Source: Fumia sp045121595
Lineage (GTDB): Bacteria > Bacillota > Clostridia > Oscillospirales > Ruminococcaceae
NCBI GenBank assembly: GCA_045121595.1
Contig: JBGVGI010000003.1
Span: 62,001-126,000, forward strand
Reading direction: 5' to 3'
Length of the DNA stretch: 64,000 nucleotides
The notes under the pieces were generated by a model that was given only the letters and a program-made list of their open reading frames with translations, did not search any database and was not told where the DNA came from. How positions within the stretch are numbered: position 1 is the stretch's first letter; every line of letters starts with the position of its first letter. The position numbers and the translations under genes are program-made. This document shows, piece by piece, positions 57,462-64,000 of the stretch.

Positions 57462-58361
57462 TTATTCCCCCTCTAAAAGTCTTAATGCGTTATCTCTACA
57501 TACTTTTCTGTATGCATCGTAGCTTATCTTACCCTGCTCCATAGCTTCGTCTAAAAATTCAGGAAGCTTCATCAAAGGACGATCGTAAGGGTCGGGAGTG
57601 CAGATATCAGCACCGTAATAAATTCTGTCCTGAAATTCTTCAATAAACTTGTATGTAAACTCAGGGTCACGTGTCAGAGCAAAGTATCCGCTGCCTGCAG
57701 ACACGTCGCAGTGGAGGTTTTTGTATTTTCTCATAAGCTCCACAACTCTGCCGCCTTCGGTTACGGGGCCTTCGTGATACTGTCCACGAGATTTAAGATA
57801 ACAGTCACCGCTTATCTCGTTCCAGAATTTTGTGGAATGTCCTATAAAAATGAGATTCGGGAACATCTTAAGTACCTTTTCAAGTCTGGGAAGTCCCATT
57901 TCGTCGGCAACGCCGTAATCCCTTCCCATCTGTCCGATATGGAAAAGTACCGGCATATTACAAGCTTCACAATGCTTAAAGAGGTTAATCATCATAGGGT
58001 CGTCAAAATACATATTCTTTGTAAGCTCACCGACGCCCTTAGCACCAAGCGCTTTATACTGCTCAAGGTAGAATGAAAGGTTTACGTCAGGGTCGTTACA
58101 TTCAAAACCTGGGTCAAAGTTACAAAACCACCAGCCAATGGTATCGGGGCGTTCTTTTGCAATTTTTATAACCTCGGGAATCGACTGGGACTGCGGACAA
58201 CCTGCATTGTCAACCAAGGGAAGAAGTACTGCCTTCTCAACGCCCATCACGTCGTATGCACGGCGCATATCGTCGACGGTCGGGAAGCATCCGTACGGAC
58301 CTTTGATAACGTTTTCTGCAAGAGCATGGCAGTGAATATCAATTTTTTTAAGTCTTTGCAT
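57462..58361 (-). CDS. Amidohydrolase-family TIM-barrel hydrolase
   Basis: 299 residues of the amidohydrolase_2 type. DIHCHALAENV gives the first metal His pair near residue 8, FIGHSTKFW and YYGADICTPDPYDRP the later ligands. Such enzymes hydrolyse lactones, amides or decarboxylate. First gene of the nine-gene operon. AAGGGGGAC precedes the ATG at 58361. Substrate unknown. Confidence 0.8.
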   Translation of the reverse strand: MQRLKKIDIHCHALAENVIKGPYGCFPTVDDMRRAYDVMGVEKAVLLPLVDNAGCPQSQSIPEVIKIAKERPDTIGWWFCNFDPGFECNDPDVNLSFYLEQYKALGAKGVGELTKNMYFDDPMMINLFKHCEACNMPVLFHIGQMGRDYGVADEMGLPRLEKVLKMFPNLIFIGHSTKFWNEISGDCYLKSRGQYHEGPVTEGGRVVELMRKYKNLHCDVSAGSGYFALTRDPEFTYKFIEEFQDRIYYGADICTPDPYDRPLMKLPEFLDEAMEQGKISYDAYRKVCRDNALRLLEGE

Positions 58362-58421
58362 AATAAGTCCCCCTTATTATTTAAATGAATACCCGCAAAT
58401 TTCTTTTAAAATCTCCGGTTT

Positions 58422-58460
58422 CAAGCAGGAATAGTAAACCTCGTTTACTATTCCCACTTG
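58422..58460 (-). promoter_or_regulatory. Long hairpin in the leader of the nine-gene operon
   Basis: CAAG-TG-GGAATAGTAAAC-GAG-GTTTACTATTCC-TG-CTTG on the minus strand: a 12-bp perfect stem plus a 4-bp outer stem. It lies about 30 nt into the transcript. No T run follows, so an operator or a protein-binding or protective RNA stem is more likely than a terminator. Confidence 0.55.
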
Positions 58461-58489
58461 CTACATCCCTTATATATATCTTTAGTTTA

Positions 58490-58517
58490 ATTATACATTT
58501 TTTACAAAAATTTTCAA
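58490..58517 (-). promoter_or_regulatory. Promoter of the nine-gene amino-sugar/uronate operon
   Basis: TTGAAA (58517-58512), 16-bp spacer, TATAAT (58495-58490) on the minus strand, about 130 nt before the first gene. Confidence 0.75.
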
Positions 58518-58565
58518 GCGATTTTTAAAAAATGAAAGATTTTGCAACAACTTTGAATTTTAAGC

Positions 58566-58601
58566 AAAAAAAATGTCAAAATCCTTGGCAGAACTTTGAC
58601 A
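58566..58601 (-). terminator. MATE gene terminator
   Basis: TGTCAAA and TTTGACA arms, 7 bp perfect and extendable with weak pairs, followed by TTTTTTTT on the minus strand. Confidence 0.82.
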
Positions 58602-58608
58602 ATTTTAA

Positions 58609-59937
58609 TTAATAATGAAATTGTTTGCGTTTTAAAAGCATCATAACAACCGACAAAAATGCCGCCATAAACTCCGCCACCACAACCGATATCCAGATTC
58701 CGTCAACCTTAAAAATCAAAGGCAGAAGCATAACCGCCAGTATCTGGAATACGAGGGTTCTTAAAAACGAAATAAATGCCGAAGTCACCCCGTCACTGAG
58801 TGCCGTGAAAAAGCCTGAGCCGAAAATCGCCATACCCATAAACAAAAAGCAAAGTGAGTAAATTTTAAGTCCCTTGCAGGTAAGTGATAAAAGCTCAGGG
58901 TCGTAGCCCACGAAAAATTTCGACAAAGGTGCCGCAAAAACAATTCCCGTCACCACCATAAAAATCGCAGAAATACAGATGACTTTAACACTCTTATTAA
59001 GCACGTTTTTAAGCTCAGTATGATTTTGCGCTCCGAAATTAAACCCGAAAACGGGTGCCGTGCCGATAGAATAGCCGATAAAAGCCGCCGCAAAGATAAA
59101 GCTTACGTACATAATAACGCCGTACGCCGCAACTCCGTCTTCCCCCGCGTATTTTAAAAGCTGAACGTTATAAAGCATACCGACAACCGACATCGAAATA
59201 TTGCTCATAAGCTCGGACGAGCCGTTTACACAGGCTTTCACTATAGCCTTGCCGTAATATCTCGTTTTGCCGAGAGAAAGTAAGCTGTCGTTTTTCTTTG
59301 CAAAATAGATAAGCGGAATAACACCGCCCACCACCTGACTTAAAGCAGTAGCAAACGCCGCCCCCACTATTCCAAAACTGAAAACTCCGACAAGCAAAGC
59401 GTCAAGCACCATATTGGTAACGCCTGAAGCTACCGTTGTATAAAGCCCGAGCTTCGGCTTTTCCGCCGTTACAAAAAAGGTTTGAAACTCCATCTGCAGA
59501 ATATAAAAAGGGAGTGCTAAAAGGTTTATTCTTCCGTACAAAACGGCGTTTTTATGCATCTCCCCCTCACCGCCGATTAGGGTAGTAACCTGAGGGAGAA
59601 AAACAATTCCAAAAAACGCAATTATAACGCCTAAAATAAAAGAAACGTAGATATAAAGCGAGAAATATTCGTTTGCTTTTTTATGGTCACCCTCGCCTAA
59701 GGTTTTTGCAACGATAGCGCTTCCGCCCGTACCGAACATAAACCCGACAGTACCCATAATCATCAGAAACGGCCAGATAAGATTCACCGCCGCAAAGGGA
59801 GTTTTGCCGACGAAATTCGAAACGAAAAACCCGTCAACCACCCCGTAAATCGAGGTGAAAATCATCATCGCAATAGACGGCAGGGTGAATTTAAAAAGTT
59901 TTTTGTATGTAAAGTGATCTGAAAGCTTAATTTCCAT
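58609..59937 (-). CDS. MATE-family multidrug/metabolite efflux transporter
   Basis: 442-residue membrane protein with about 12 helices. Typical MATE pieces are TLPSIAMMIFTSIYGVVDGF FVSNFVG at the N-terminus, FGTGGSAIVAKTLGEGD and the second-half GYSIGTAPVFGFNFGAQNH. It would export a cationic or amphipathic compound with Na+ or H+. Its ATG lies inside the last codons of the preceding ceramidase-like gene (11-bp overlap), so the two are translationally coupled. Confidence 0.93.
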   Translation of the reverse strand: MEIKLSDHFTYKKLFKFTLPSIAMMIFTSIYGVVDGFFVSNFVGKTPFAAVNLIWPFLMIMGTVGFMFGTGGSAIVAKTLGEGDHKKANEYFSLYIYVSFILGVIIAFFGIVFLPQVTTLIGGEGEMHKNAVLYGRINLLALPFYILQMEFQTFFVTAEKPKLGLYTTVASGVTNMVLDALLVGVFSFGIVGAAFATALSQVVGGVIPLIYFAKKNDSLLSLGKTRYYGKAIVKACVNGSSELMSNISMSVVGMLYNVQLLKYAGEDGVAAYGVIMYVSFIFAAAFIGYSIGTAPVFGFNFGAQNHTELKNVLNKSVKVICISAIFMVVTGIVFAAPLSKFFVGYDPELLSLTCKGLKIYSLCFLFMGMAIFGSGFFTALSDGVTSAFISFLRTLVFQILAVMLLPLIFKVDGIWISVVVAEFMAAFLSVVMMLLKRKQFHY

Positions 59938-61216
59938 TATTTAAGTTTTTAAGTGATGCTTTGTAACCTTTCTGAATTTTTTCGTCAATGCCTTTTTTGA
60001 ACGGACCAATAAGGCGGTATTCAAAGTAGCAAAGTGCCTCGTATCCGCCCTCGTCAAGCTCGAAGTCATTAACGACGTATGCACAACAGTCGGTGTAACC
60101 GATAAAGAACATCTTCTTGTCCTTAAAGCATTCCTTCACGCATTTTTTAACGTGATTTGTAGGCTCACCGCCCATAGTTGCAATATATACGTCGTCGCAG
60201 AGTTTTACCGTCTGGCAGTGCAAAAGCAAAACTCGGGGGAGTACTTCGTGACCGCCCTCGTTTGCAATATAGTTTGCGTTTATGTAGTTAATGTTCTTTT
60301 CACCATAAGGAATAAACTCATCGCAAAGCTCTTTAAAGCGTTCCTTACTCTGTTCTTCCATAGGAAGCTCTGCCGCAAATTCATCGGAAGCTATCTGAAG
60401 CTCAAACTTGTAGTTTTTGCCGTCAACTGCTTTTATTACGTCGTTTGCAATAGATTTTGCAAATCTGTCAACGTGTGAAAAAGGCAAAGGCTGAGCAAAT
60501 TTTCCGTCAACCACCGTTGCCATCGGACGCACGTCGCCACCTGCCGACTGGAAGTAAAGGGATACGCATCCGTAATAATTTGCATCAATAAGCTGACAAA
60601 CACGGGCAGGGAACTCACCGCTTAAGGAAGAATCCGCAGGGTAGAAAACAGGGTGACAACCGTAGCTCATCACAACGCTTTTAACGTCACCGAACAAATC
60701 CCTTACAACGAGTACGCCAAACTCGGTATCACGTTCGTGCTTAGGATCTGCAAAGTTCATAAACACGCCGTCCTTGTAACCTCTGCGGCTGATACTGAAA
60801 AATGCTTCAAAGGTGGTATGTTCAATCGTGCCTTCAAACATCGTGTTCATCGCACGGTCCAAAGTTTTCTTAGCACGGTCGAGTAAAAACGCTTCGTATT
60901 CTTCGTTTGCAAAGCACTGACTGTAACCTCTTGCCGCAGGTGCAATATGGTCGTGAGTACAACCTAAAATAAAGGCAGACTCCTCAACCCCGTACTTTTC
61001 CTTAGCATATTTTGCAAGGCAGTTATTAAGGCTTCTTTCGTGGAAAAGCAAATCCATCGACATAAGCACCGTCTTGTTTTCGCCGTCACTCATCGCAAGG
61101 CATCTTACAAACACGTCATCGTGAACGTAATCGTAATTCCCCGTGTTCCCCCTCGCACACGCAAGTACCATATTAAAGGGTGGTGTGATAATATCTTTAG
61201 AAATACCAAAATACAT
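59927..61216 (-). CDS. Neutral/alkaline ceramidase-like hydrolase
   Basis: 429-residue protein with the N-terminal neutral/alkaline ceramidase fold: MYFGISKDIITPP, CTHDHIAPAARG (metal His), SYGCHPVFYPA and SGEFPARVCQLI. No signal peptide is present, so it is cytosolic, unlike secreted ceramidases. It may hydrolyse some other amide. The ATG at 61216 follows AAAGGAGAG, the upstream extension of the frame being leader RNA. First gene of a two-gene unit with the MATE pump. Confidence 0.78.
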   Translation of the reverse strand: MYFGISKDIITPPFNMVLACARGNTGNYDYVHDDVFVRCLAMSDGENKTVLMSMDLLFHERSLNNCLAKYAKEKYGVEESAFILGCTHDHIAPAARGYSQCFANEEYEAFLLDRAKKTLDRAMNTMFEGTIEHTTFEAFFSISRRGYKDGVFMNFADPKHERDTEFGVLVVRDLFGDVKSVVMSYGCHPVFYPADSSLSGEFPARVCQLIDANYYGCVSLYFQSAGGDVRPMATVVDGKFAQPLPFSHVDRFAKSIANDVIKAVDGKNYKFELQIASDEFAAELPMEEQSKERFKELCDEFIPYGEKNINYINANYIANEGGHEVLPRVLLLHCQTVKLCDDVYIATMGGEPTNHVKKCVKECFKDKKMFFIGYTDCCAYVVNDFELDEGGYEALCYFEYRLIGPFKKGIDEKIQKGYKASLKNLNNGN

Positions 61217-61236
61217 AAAAATCTCTCCTTTTCTCT

Positions 61237-61270
61237 TAGGCATAACCGACAAATCCGATATGCCTATATA
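61237..61270 (-). promoter_or_regulatory. Inverted repeat at the start site of the ceramidase-like/MATE operon
   Basis: TATATAGGCATAT begins 5 nt after the -10 box and is followed by CGGATTTGTCGGTTATGCCTA, so AGGCATA and TATGCCT can pair. The same TATATAGGCATAT stands 5 nt after the -10 box of the AraC gene at 6579, and TAGGCATAACCGACAAA also occurs at 7338-7354, overlapping the stop of that gene. Confidence 0.5.
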
Positions 61271-61275
61271 AATCC

Positions 61276-61303
61276 ATTTTAACATAAACAAAAATAAAGT
61301 CAA
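61276..61303 (-). promoter_or_regulatory. Promoter of the ceramidase-like/MATE operon
   Basis: TTGACT (61303-61298), 16-bp spacer, TAAAAT (61281-61276) on the minus strand, immediately after the terminator of the preceding operon. Confidence 0.75.
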
Positions 61304-61304
61304 G

Positions 61305-61328
61305 AAAAAAGAGGGGAATCCCCCTCTT
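61305..61328 (-). terminator. Terminator of the WYL operon
   Basis: AAGAGGGG-GATT-CCCCTCTT followed by TTTTC on the minus strand. It overlaps the stop codon of the 119-residue gene. Confidence 0.85.
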
Positions 61329-61686
61329 AAATCACGTAGTATTCGTTACACATATGACACTGATAATGCTCATCGTAACAGAGTATAGTGCTTTTGTCCG
61401 TGTATTTTTCCGTCACAGCCGTGATAAACTCTTCCATACATTTATCAAAATAGATAAGATAACTGTCATCGCTTTTACGGTAAACCACCCTGCCACGGGG
61501 ATAATAATCAAAGTCGACTTTATACCTTTGCTTATAGTTTTCCTCCCAGATCTTGTAGTGACTATGAGGATAGTTTAGAAAATCGCCGTACTCCTCCCCT
61601 TCGGCAAGAGAACAACCGTGAAAAAGCAGTTCTCCGTTCACGCAGAAAAATAAAGAGGGTCCGATTACTTTGTTTTCAGTTTCCAT
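61327..61686 (-). CDS. Small protein with C-terminal Cys/His cluster, function unknown
   Basis: 119 residues, acidic and aromatic-rich, no signal or membrane segment. The last 20 residues contain CYDEHYQCHMCN, which could bind zinc. Its ATG overlaps the end of the upstream gene by 22 bp, with AGGAAATGAGG-type sequence before it, so the two are coupled. No family recognised. Confidence 0.7.
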   Translation of the reverse strand: METENKVIGPSLFFCVNGELLFHGCSLAEGEEYGDFLNYPHSHYKIWEENYKQRYKVDFDYYPRGRVVYRKSDDSYLIYFDKCMEEFITAVTEKYTDKSTILCYDEHYQCHMCNEYYVI

Positions 61687-62393
61687 TTGCAGTCATCCTC
61701 ATTTCCTTTTAACAACTTACAAACATCAGAAAATACAGTTTTTGCATATGCAAAAAGAATATTTCTGTCAACCATAAACCACATTGGGTGCACAAACTCA
61801 AGATAGAAAATATTATCCTTTTCGAAATATTTAGCACCTGACGGAAGGGTTTTAATTTCTTCGTTCTCAACTTTAAACATAATTTTTGCAAAATCAAAAG
61901 TTCCTCCACAGATAACAAGTTCCGGGCAAATACACTTTTCTATTTCTTCGACAATAATATGGCCATACTTATTTGCAGCATACAGAATTTCTTCATACTT
62001 ACTGCTACCGCCGCCAGCAGTCTTTTTGATATTCACAACCGCTGTCTCAAGCAGATTTTTCTGCAATTTTTTTGTATCAAAATTTCCATATTCATCAGTG
62101 CAATCAACAAAATCCACATCCGTTTTATGTAATGCTTCTAACCACAAACAAATATTAGGCCATGTTTTATACATGGTATCCGCATATGCCTGTTGCCTGG
62201 TGTTTTCCATAAAATCGGTCCAATCTTTTTCCATATCAGGATAGTTTACTTCTTTAAGCAAAAACAAAGTTTTGATATCAGATTTCATAAATCTTTCTTC
62301 ATCCACCACACCATCAAAAGCAATATACTTTCCCTCAAACAGTTCCCTGTTTTCCTCCAATAAATTTGCTACTCTTTCATTAATTTTACTCAT
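61665..62393 (-). CDS. Possible uracil-DNA-glycosylase-superfamily-like protein
   Basis: 242-residue soluble protein. FLLKEVN near residue 40, AVVNIKKTAGGGSS near 118, PELVICGGTFDF near 165 and FVHPMWF near 203 occur in the order and spacing of the UDG-superfamily fold (a catalytic-loop-like segment, a central strand, and the His-Pro motif). The similarity is weak and may be wrong. The ATG at 62393 follows GAGGGGG by 9 bases and stands 1 bp after the WYL gene stop. It lies between a WYL regulator and a small Cys-rich protein. Confidence 0.65.
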   Translation of the reverse strand: MSKINERVANLLEENRELFEGKYIAFDGVVDEERFMKSDIKTLFLLKEVNYPDMEKDWTDFMENTRQQAYADTMYKTWPNICLWLEALHKTDVDFVDCTDEYGNFDTKKLQKNLLETAVVNIKKTAGGGSSKYEEILYAANKYGHIIVEEIEKCICPELVICGGTFDFAKIMFKVENEEIKTLPSGAKYFEKDNIFYLEFVHPMWFMVDRNILFAYAKTVFSDVCKLLKGNEDDCKWKLKTK

Positions 62394-62394
62394 C

Positions 62395-63441
62395 CTACTT
62401 TTCCCCCTCATATTTTCCAACAGCGTTTTTTAAATCCTCTTTTACTGTATCTACTAAGCTTTCGGGTTCGAGTATCTGCACGTATGGCGCATATTGCAAA
62501 GCCCAAAAGCGCATAGCCTTGACGTTTGCCGTAACAGTTGCGGTCACCGAGTCCTCACACTCGTCATAAAAGCTTATTCCGTTTCCAAACCAGTTTATAA
62601 GCTCACCCGCCATATCGGGGTTGGTTTTCATAACAATTCTTTCGCTTTCACCCGAAAACATATAAACATGCTCCGCCATATGTTTGGGTAAATCAAGTCC
62701 TTTTTCCAAACCTTTTACTTTATTTTTAGGCTTTGCCGGAACATCTAAAATGTCAATGTTTGCAATATGATCTACACGGTAGTGAGAAACGTTATCGTAT
62801 TTATCAAAGTTTCCTATCAGGTAGTAACTACCATTAGTTGTAACCATCTGGTAAGGGTTTACTACATACTTTTTATTTTCTCCATCCGATTTTTTGCGAA
62901 GGTGAAGTTTTTTATCGGTACCGTAATCCCCATAATTGAATGTTACCTGACGATTTCTTTCAATAGCTTCATCAAGAATTTCAATTGTATAAAAGAGTTC
63001 TGCATTTTGTGGTTTATCCTCCGGTAGATTATGCACATGGCGAACCTTGGTTTTAAAATATTTGTTTGAAAGACCGGATATTTTATTTATCAATTCCTTA
63101 CATTGACTGCATGGGATATGCTTTGAGAAAAGTAAGCTGTCAATCAAAAGACGAAGTTCAGCATCGGAAAAATCTCTTTCCAGATACCAGTCAGTGTAGA
63201 TGACTTCTTCCTCGCCATCTTTGTTATGGCGGACAGTTTCGGAAAATTCGAGATTGTAACCAAAATCGATAAGATTCATAAGATTACGCTTGATTGCCTT
63301 GCGATCTACAACCATATCATATTCCGACCTTAAAATATCAATTATTTCCTTCTGACTGAGGCGGTGGTTTTCGTCAGTATACCGCTTTAAAATATCAAGA
63401 ATATTTATAATAAGCATCTTTTTGGGTTGTTTTGTATACAA
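62395..63441 (-). CDS. WYL-domain transcriptional regulator
   Basis: 348 residues: an N-terminal winged HTH (RLSQKEIIDILRSEYDMVVD RKAIKRNL), the WYL domain from about residue 150 (QVTFNYGDYGTDKK, YVVNPYQMVTTNGSYYLIGN) and a C-terminal WCX extension. The start is probably TTG at 63441, GGAGG being 9 bases upstream. The next ATG is nine codons in, with no ribosome site. It is the first gene of a three-gene operon and has a palindrome on its promoter, so it may autoregulate. Confidence 0.9.
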   Translation of the reverse strand: MYTKQPKKMLIINILDILKRYTDENHRLSQKEIIDILRSEYDMVVDRKAIKRNLMNLIDFGYNLEFSETVRHNKDGEEEVIYTDWYLERDFSDAELRLLIDSLLFSKHIPCSQCKELINKISGLSNKYFKTKVRHVHNLPEDKPQNAELFYTIEILDEAIERNRQVTFNYGDYGTDKKLHLRKKSDGENKKYVVNPYQMVTTNGSYYLIGNFDKYDNVSHYRVDHIANIDILDVPAKPKNKVKGLEKGLDLPKHMAEHVYMFSGESERIVMKTNPDMAGELINWFGNGISFYDECEDSVTATVTANVKAMRFWALQYAPYVQILEPESLVDTVKEDLKNAVGKYEGEK

Positions 63442-63482
63442 ACTAAAGCGCCTCCATCTGTACTAAATTATCGTGTGACTTA

Positions 63483-63511
63483 ATTATATCATACACTATA
63501 TGATTTTACAA
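63483..63511 (-). promoter_or_regulatory. Promoter of the WYL operon
   Basis: TTGTAA (63511-63506), 17-bp spacer, TATAAT (63488-63483) on the minus strand. Confidence 0.75.
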
Positions 63512-63522
63512 GGAAATCATAT
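63498..63522. promoter_or_regulatory. Palindrome over the -35 box of the WYL operon
   Basis: ATATGATTT-TACAAGG-AAATCATAT, a perfect 9-bp inverted repeat. It covers the -35 box and the stop codon of the upstream protease gene. A likely operator for the WYL protein (inference), or a weak terminator for the protease gene. Confidence 0.5.
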
Positions 63523-64000
63523 CTCCACGTTTACTATATTCATCTTGCTTTTAAGCTTTTGTATATCGGAATAAAGAAGTACTTCCTTCTCCATGAGGCT
63601 TTTGGCAACTTCCTCAAGAAATTCTCTGTTTTTAAGCAGGATATCCTTTGCCTTTAACATATATCGTTCGAGTTCTGCATGAACCAAAGCTTCGTTTCTT
63701 GCGTTCATATTTTCCGACATCTTGATATGCCACATCGCAACGTCAACTCCACCAAGTCCACAGGTAGCATTTTCCATAATGCCTTCACGTATTCTGCCGA
63801 ACGCCCTTGATATATCCGACTGGCACCCACTCGCGCAGGCTTCGGAATAATACAGTTCAACAGCTGCTTTTCCACCTAAGGACACCAGGATTTCCTGAGA
63901 CCTTCTTGTCAGGTCTTTGCATCTGCGCATAAATCCGCCCGAATGTGTTCCGCCCCTCTTTCTGAGCGACACAATACCCACACTTCCGGGACACAATACT
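63517..64000 (-). CDS. AAA+/M41 FtsH-like metalloprotease, C-terminal part only
   Basis: About 160 residues of the C-terminus. The reading frame is open to the right edge, so the AAA+ domain and the HExxH motif lie outside the window. SLGGKAAVELYYSEACASGC QSDISRAFGRIREGI corresponds to the M41 helix region (GGRAAE, GAxxDLxxAT) of FtsH-like proteases. This is the shorter Clostridia-type AAA-M41 protein, with NARNEALVHAELERYMLKAK in the tail. Its stop lies inside the WYL promoter palindrome. Confidence 0.82.
   Translation of the reverse strand, partial: VLCPGSVGIVSLRKRGGTHSGGFMRRCKDLTRRSQEILVSLGGKAAVELYYSEACASGCQSDISRAFGRIREGIMENATCGLGGVDVAMWHIKMSENMNARNEALVHAELERYMLKAKDILLKNREFLEEVAKSLMEKEVLLYSDIQKLKSKMNIVNVEI

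Overview
The window reads as a chromosomal segment of an anaerobic Clostridia-type Firmicute, most likely a gut or rumen species of the Ruminococcaceae/Oscillospiraceae kind. The reasons are: a moderately AT-rich composition with sigma-A promoters of the TTGACA-N17-TATAAT form and AGGAGG ribosome sites; a T-box in front of ileS; a TPP riboswitch in front of a thiT-type ECF transporter; BspA-like leucine-rich-repeat proteins carrying dockerin modules; the GGGtGRT/NifU-like gene pair; formate-tetrahydrofolate ligase; and many small AraC-controlled sugar-catabolism operons. The species assignment is inference. No rRNA, tRNA or CRISPR array was recognised.

Layout. 1-7.3 kb: two sugar/polyol-type oxidoreductase operons (MDR dehydrogenase, Gfo/Idh, metallo-hydrolase, quinone-reductase-like; and SDR, type I dehydroquinase-like, SDR), each beside an AraC regulator. 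7.4-19.5 kb: the translation/transcription core on the minus strand, rpoB-rpoC and then, after a terminator and a new promoter, rpsL-rpsG-fusA-tuf. 19.7-28.6 kb: thiT under a TPP riboswitch, then a probable six-gene operon ileS-fhs-rodA/ftsW-rsmD-coaD-coiled-coil gene under an isoleucine T-box. 28.6-40.3 kb: accessory carbohydrate functions (two tandem sugar isomerases, two giant BspA/dockerin surface proteins, an SGNH hydrolase with a divergent LysR regulator, a GH127 arabinofuranosidase) and a REP-associated transposase (RAYT). 40.3-49.2 kb: a structured 6S-like RNA with a 45-residue gene, the GGGtGRT/NifU pair, a REP array, gapA, a radical SAM gene, a membrane TPR-like protein and ilvD. 49.3-58.5 kb: one nine-gene operon (amidohydrolase, Gfo/Idh, DegT aminotransferase, Gfo/Idh, AraC, nagB, nagA, uxuA, mannonate oxidoreductase) that looks like catabolism of amino-sugar and hexuronate-derived material. 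58.6-64 kb: a ceramidase-like hydrolase with a MATE pump, a WYL-regulator operon with two uncharacterised proteins, and the end of an FtsH-like AAA/M41 protease.

How the parts work together. Sugar catabolic operons would deliver GlcN6P-derived fructose-6-phosphate and 2-keto-3-deoxygluconate-type intermediates to glycolysis (gapA is here). Several regulators sit next to their likely targets, with palindromes or direct repeats at the promoters.

The most unusual signal is the RAYT gene at 37.9-38.4 kb. Two copies of a 27-bp REP element (GTAG followed by a GGAACGAC/GTCGTTCC hairpin) lie inside its coding sequence, in inverted orientation around the HUH catalytic motif and in frame. Further copies of the same element, two of them full length, form an array 4.3 kb away between gapA and the NifU-like gene. 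Second is a promoter-RNA-terminator unit at 40.35-40.55 kb with the architecture of 6S RNA, followed by a very small acidic-tailed protein. All function calls are from reading the sequence; no database search was run.
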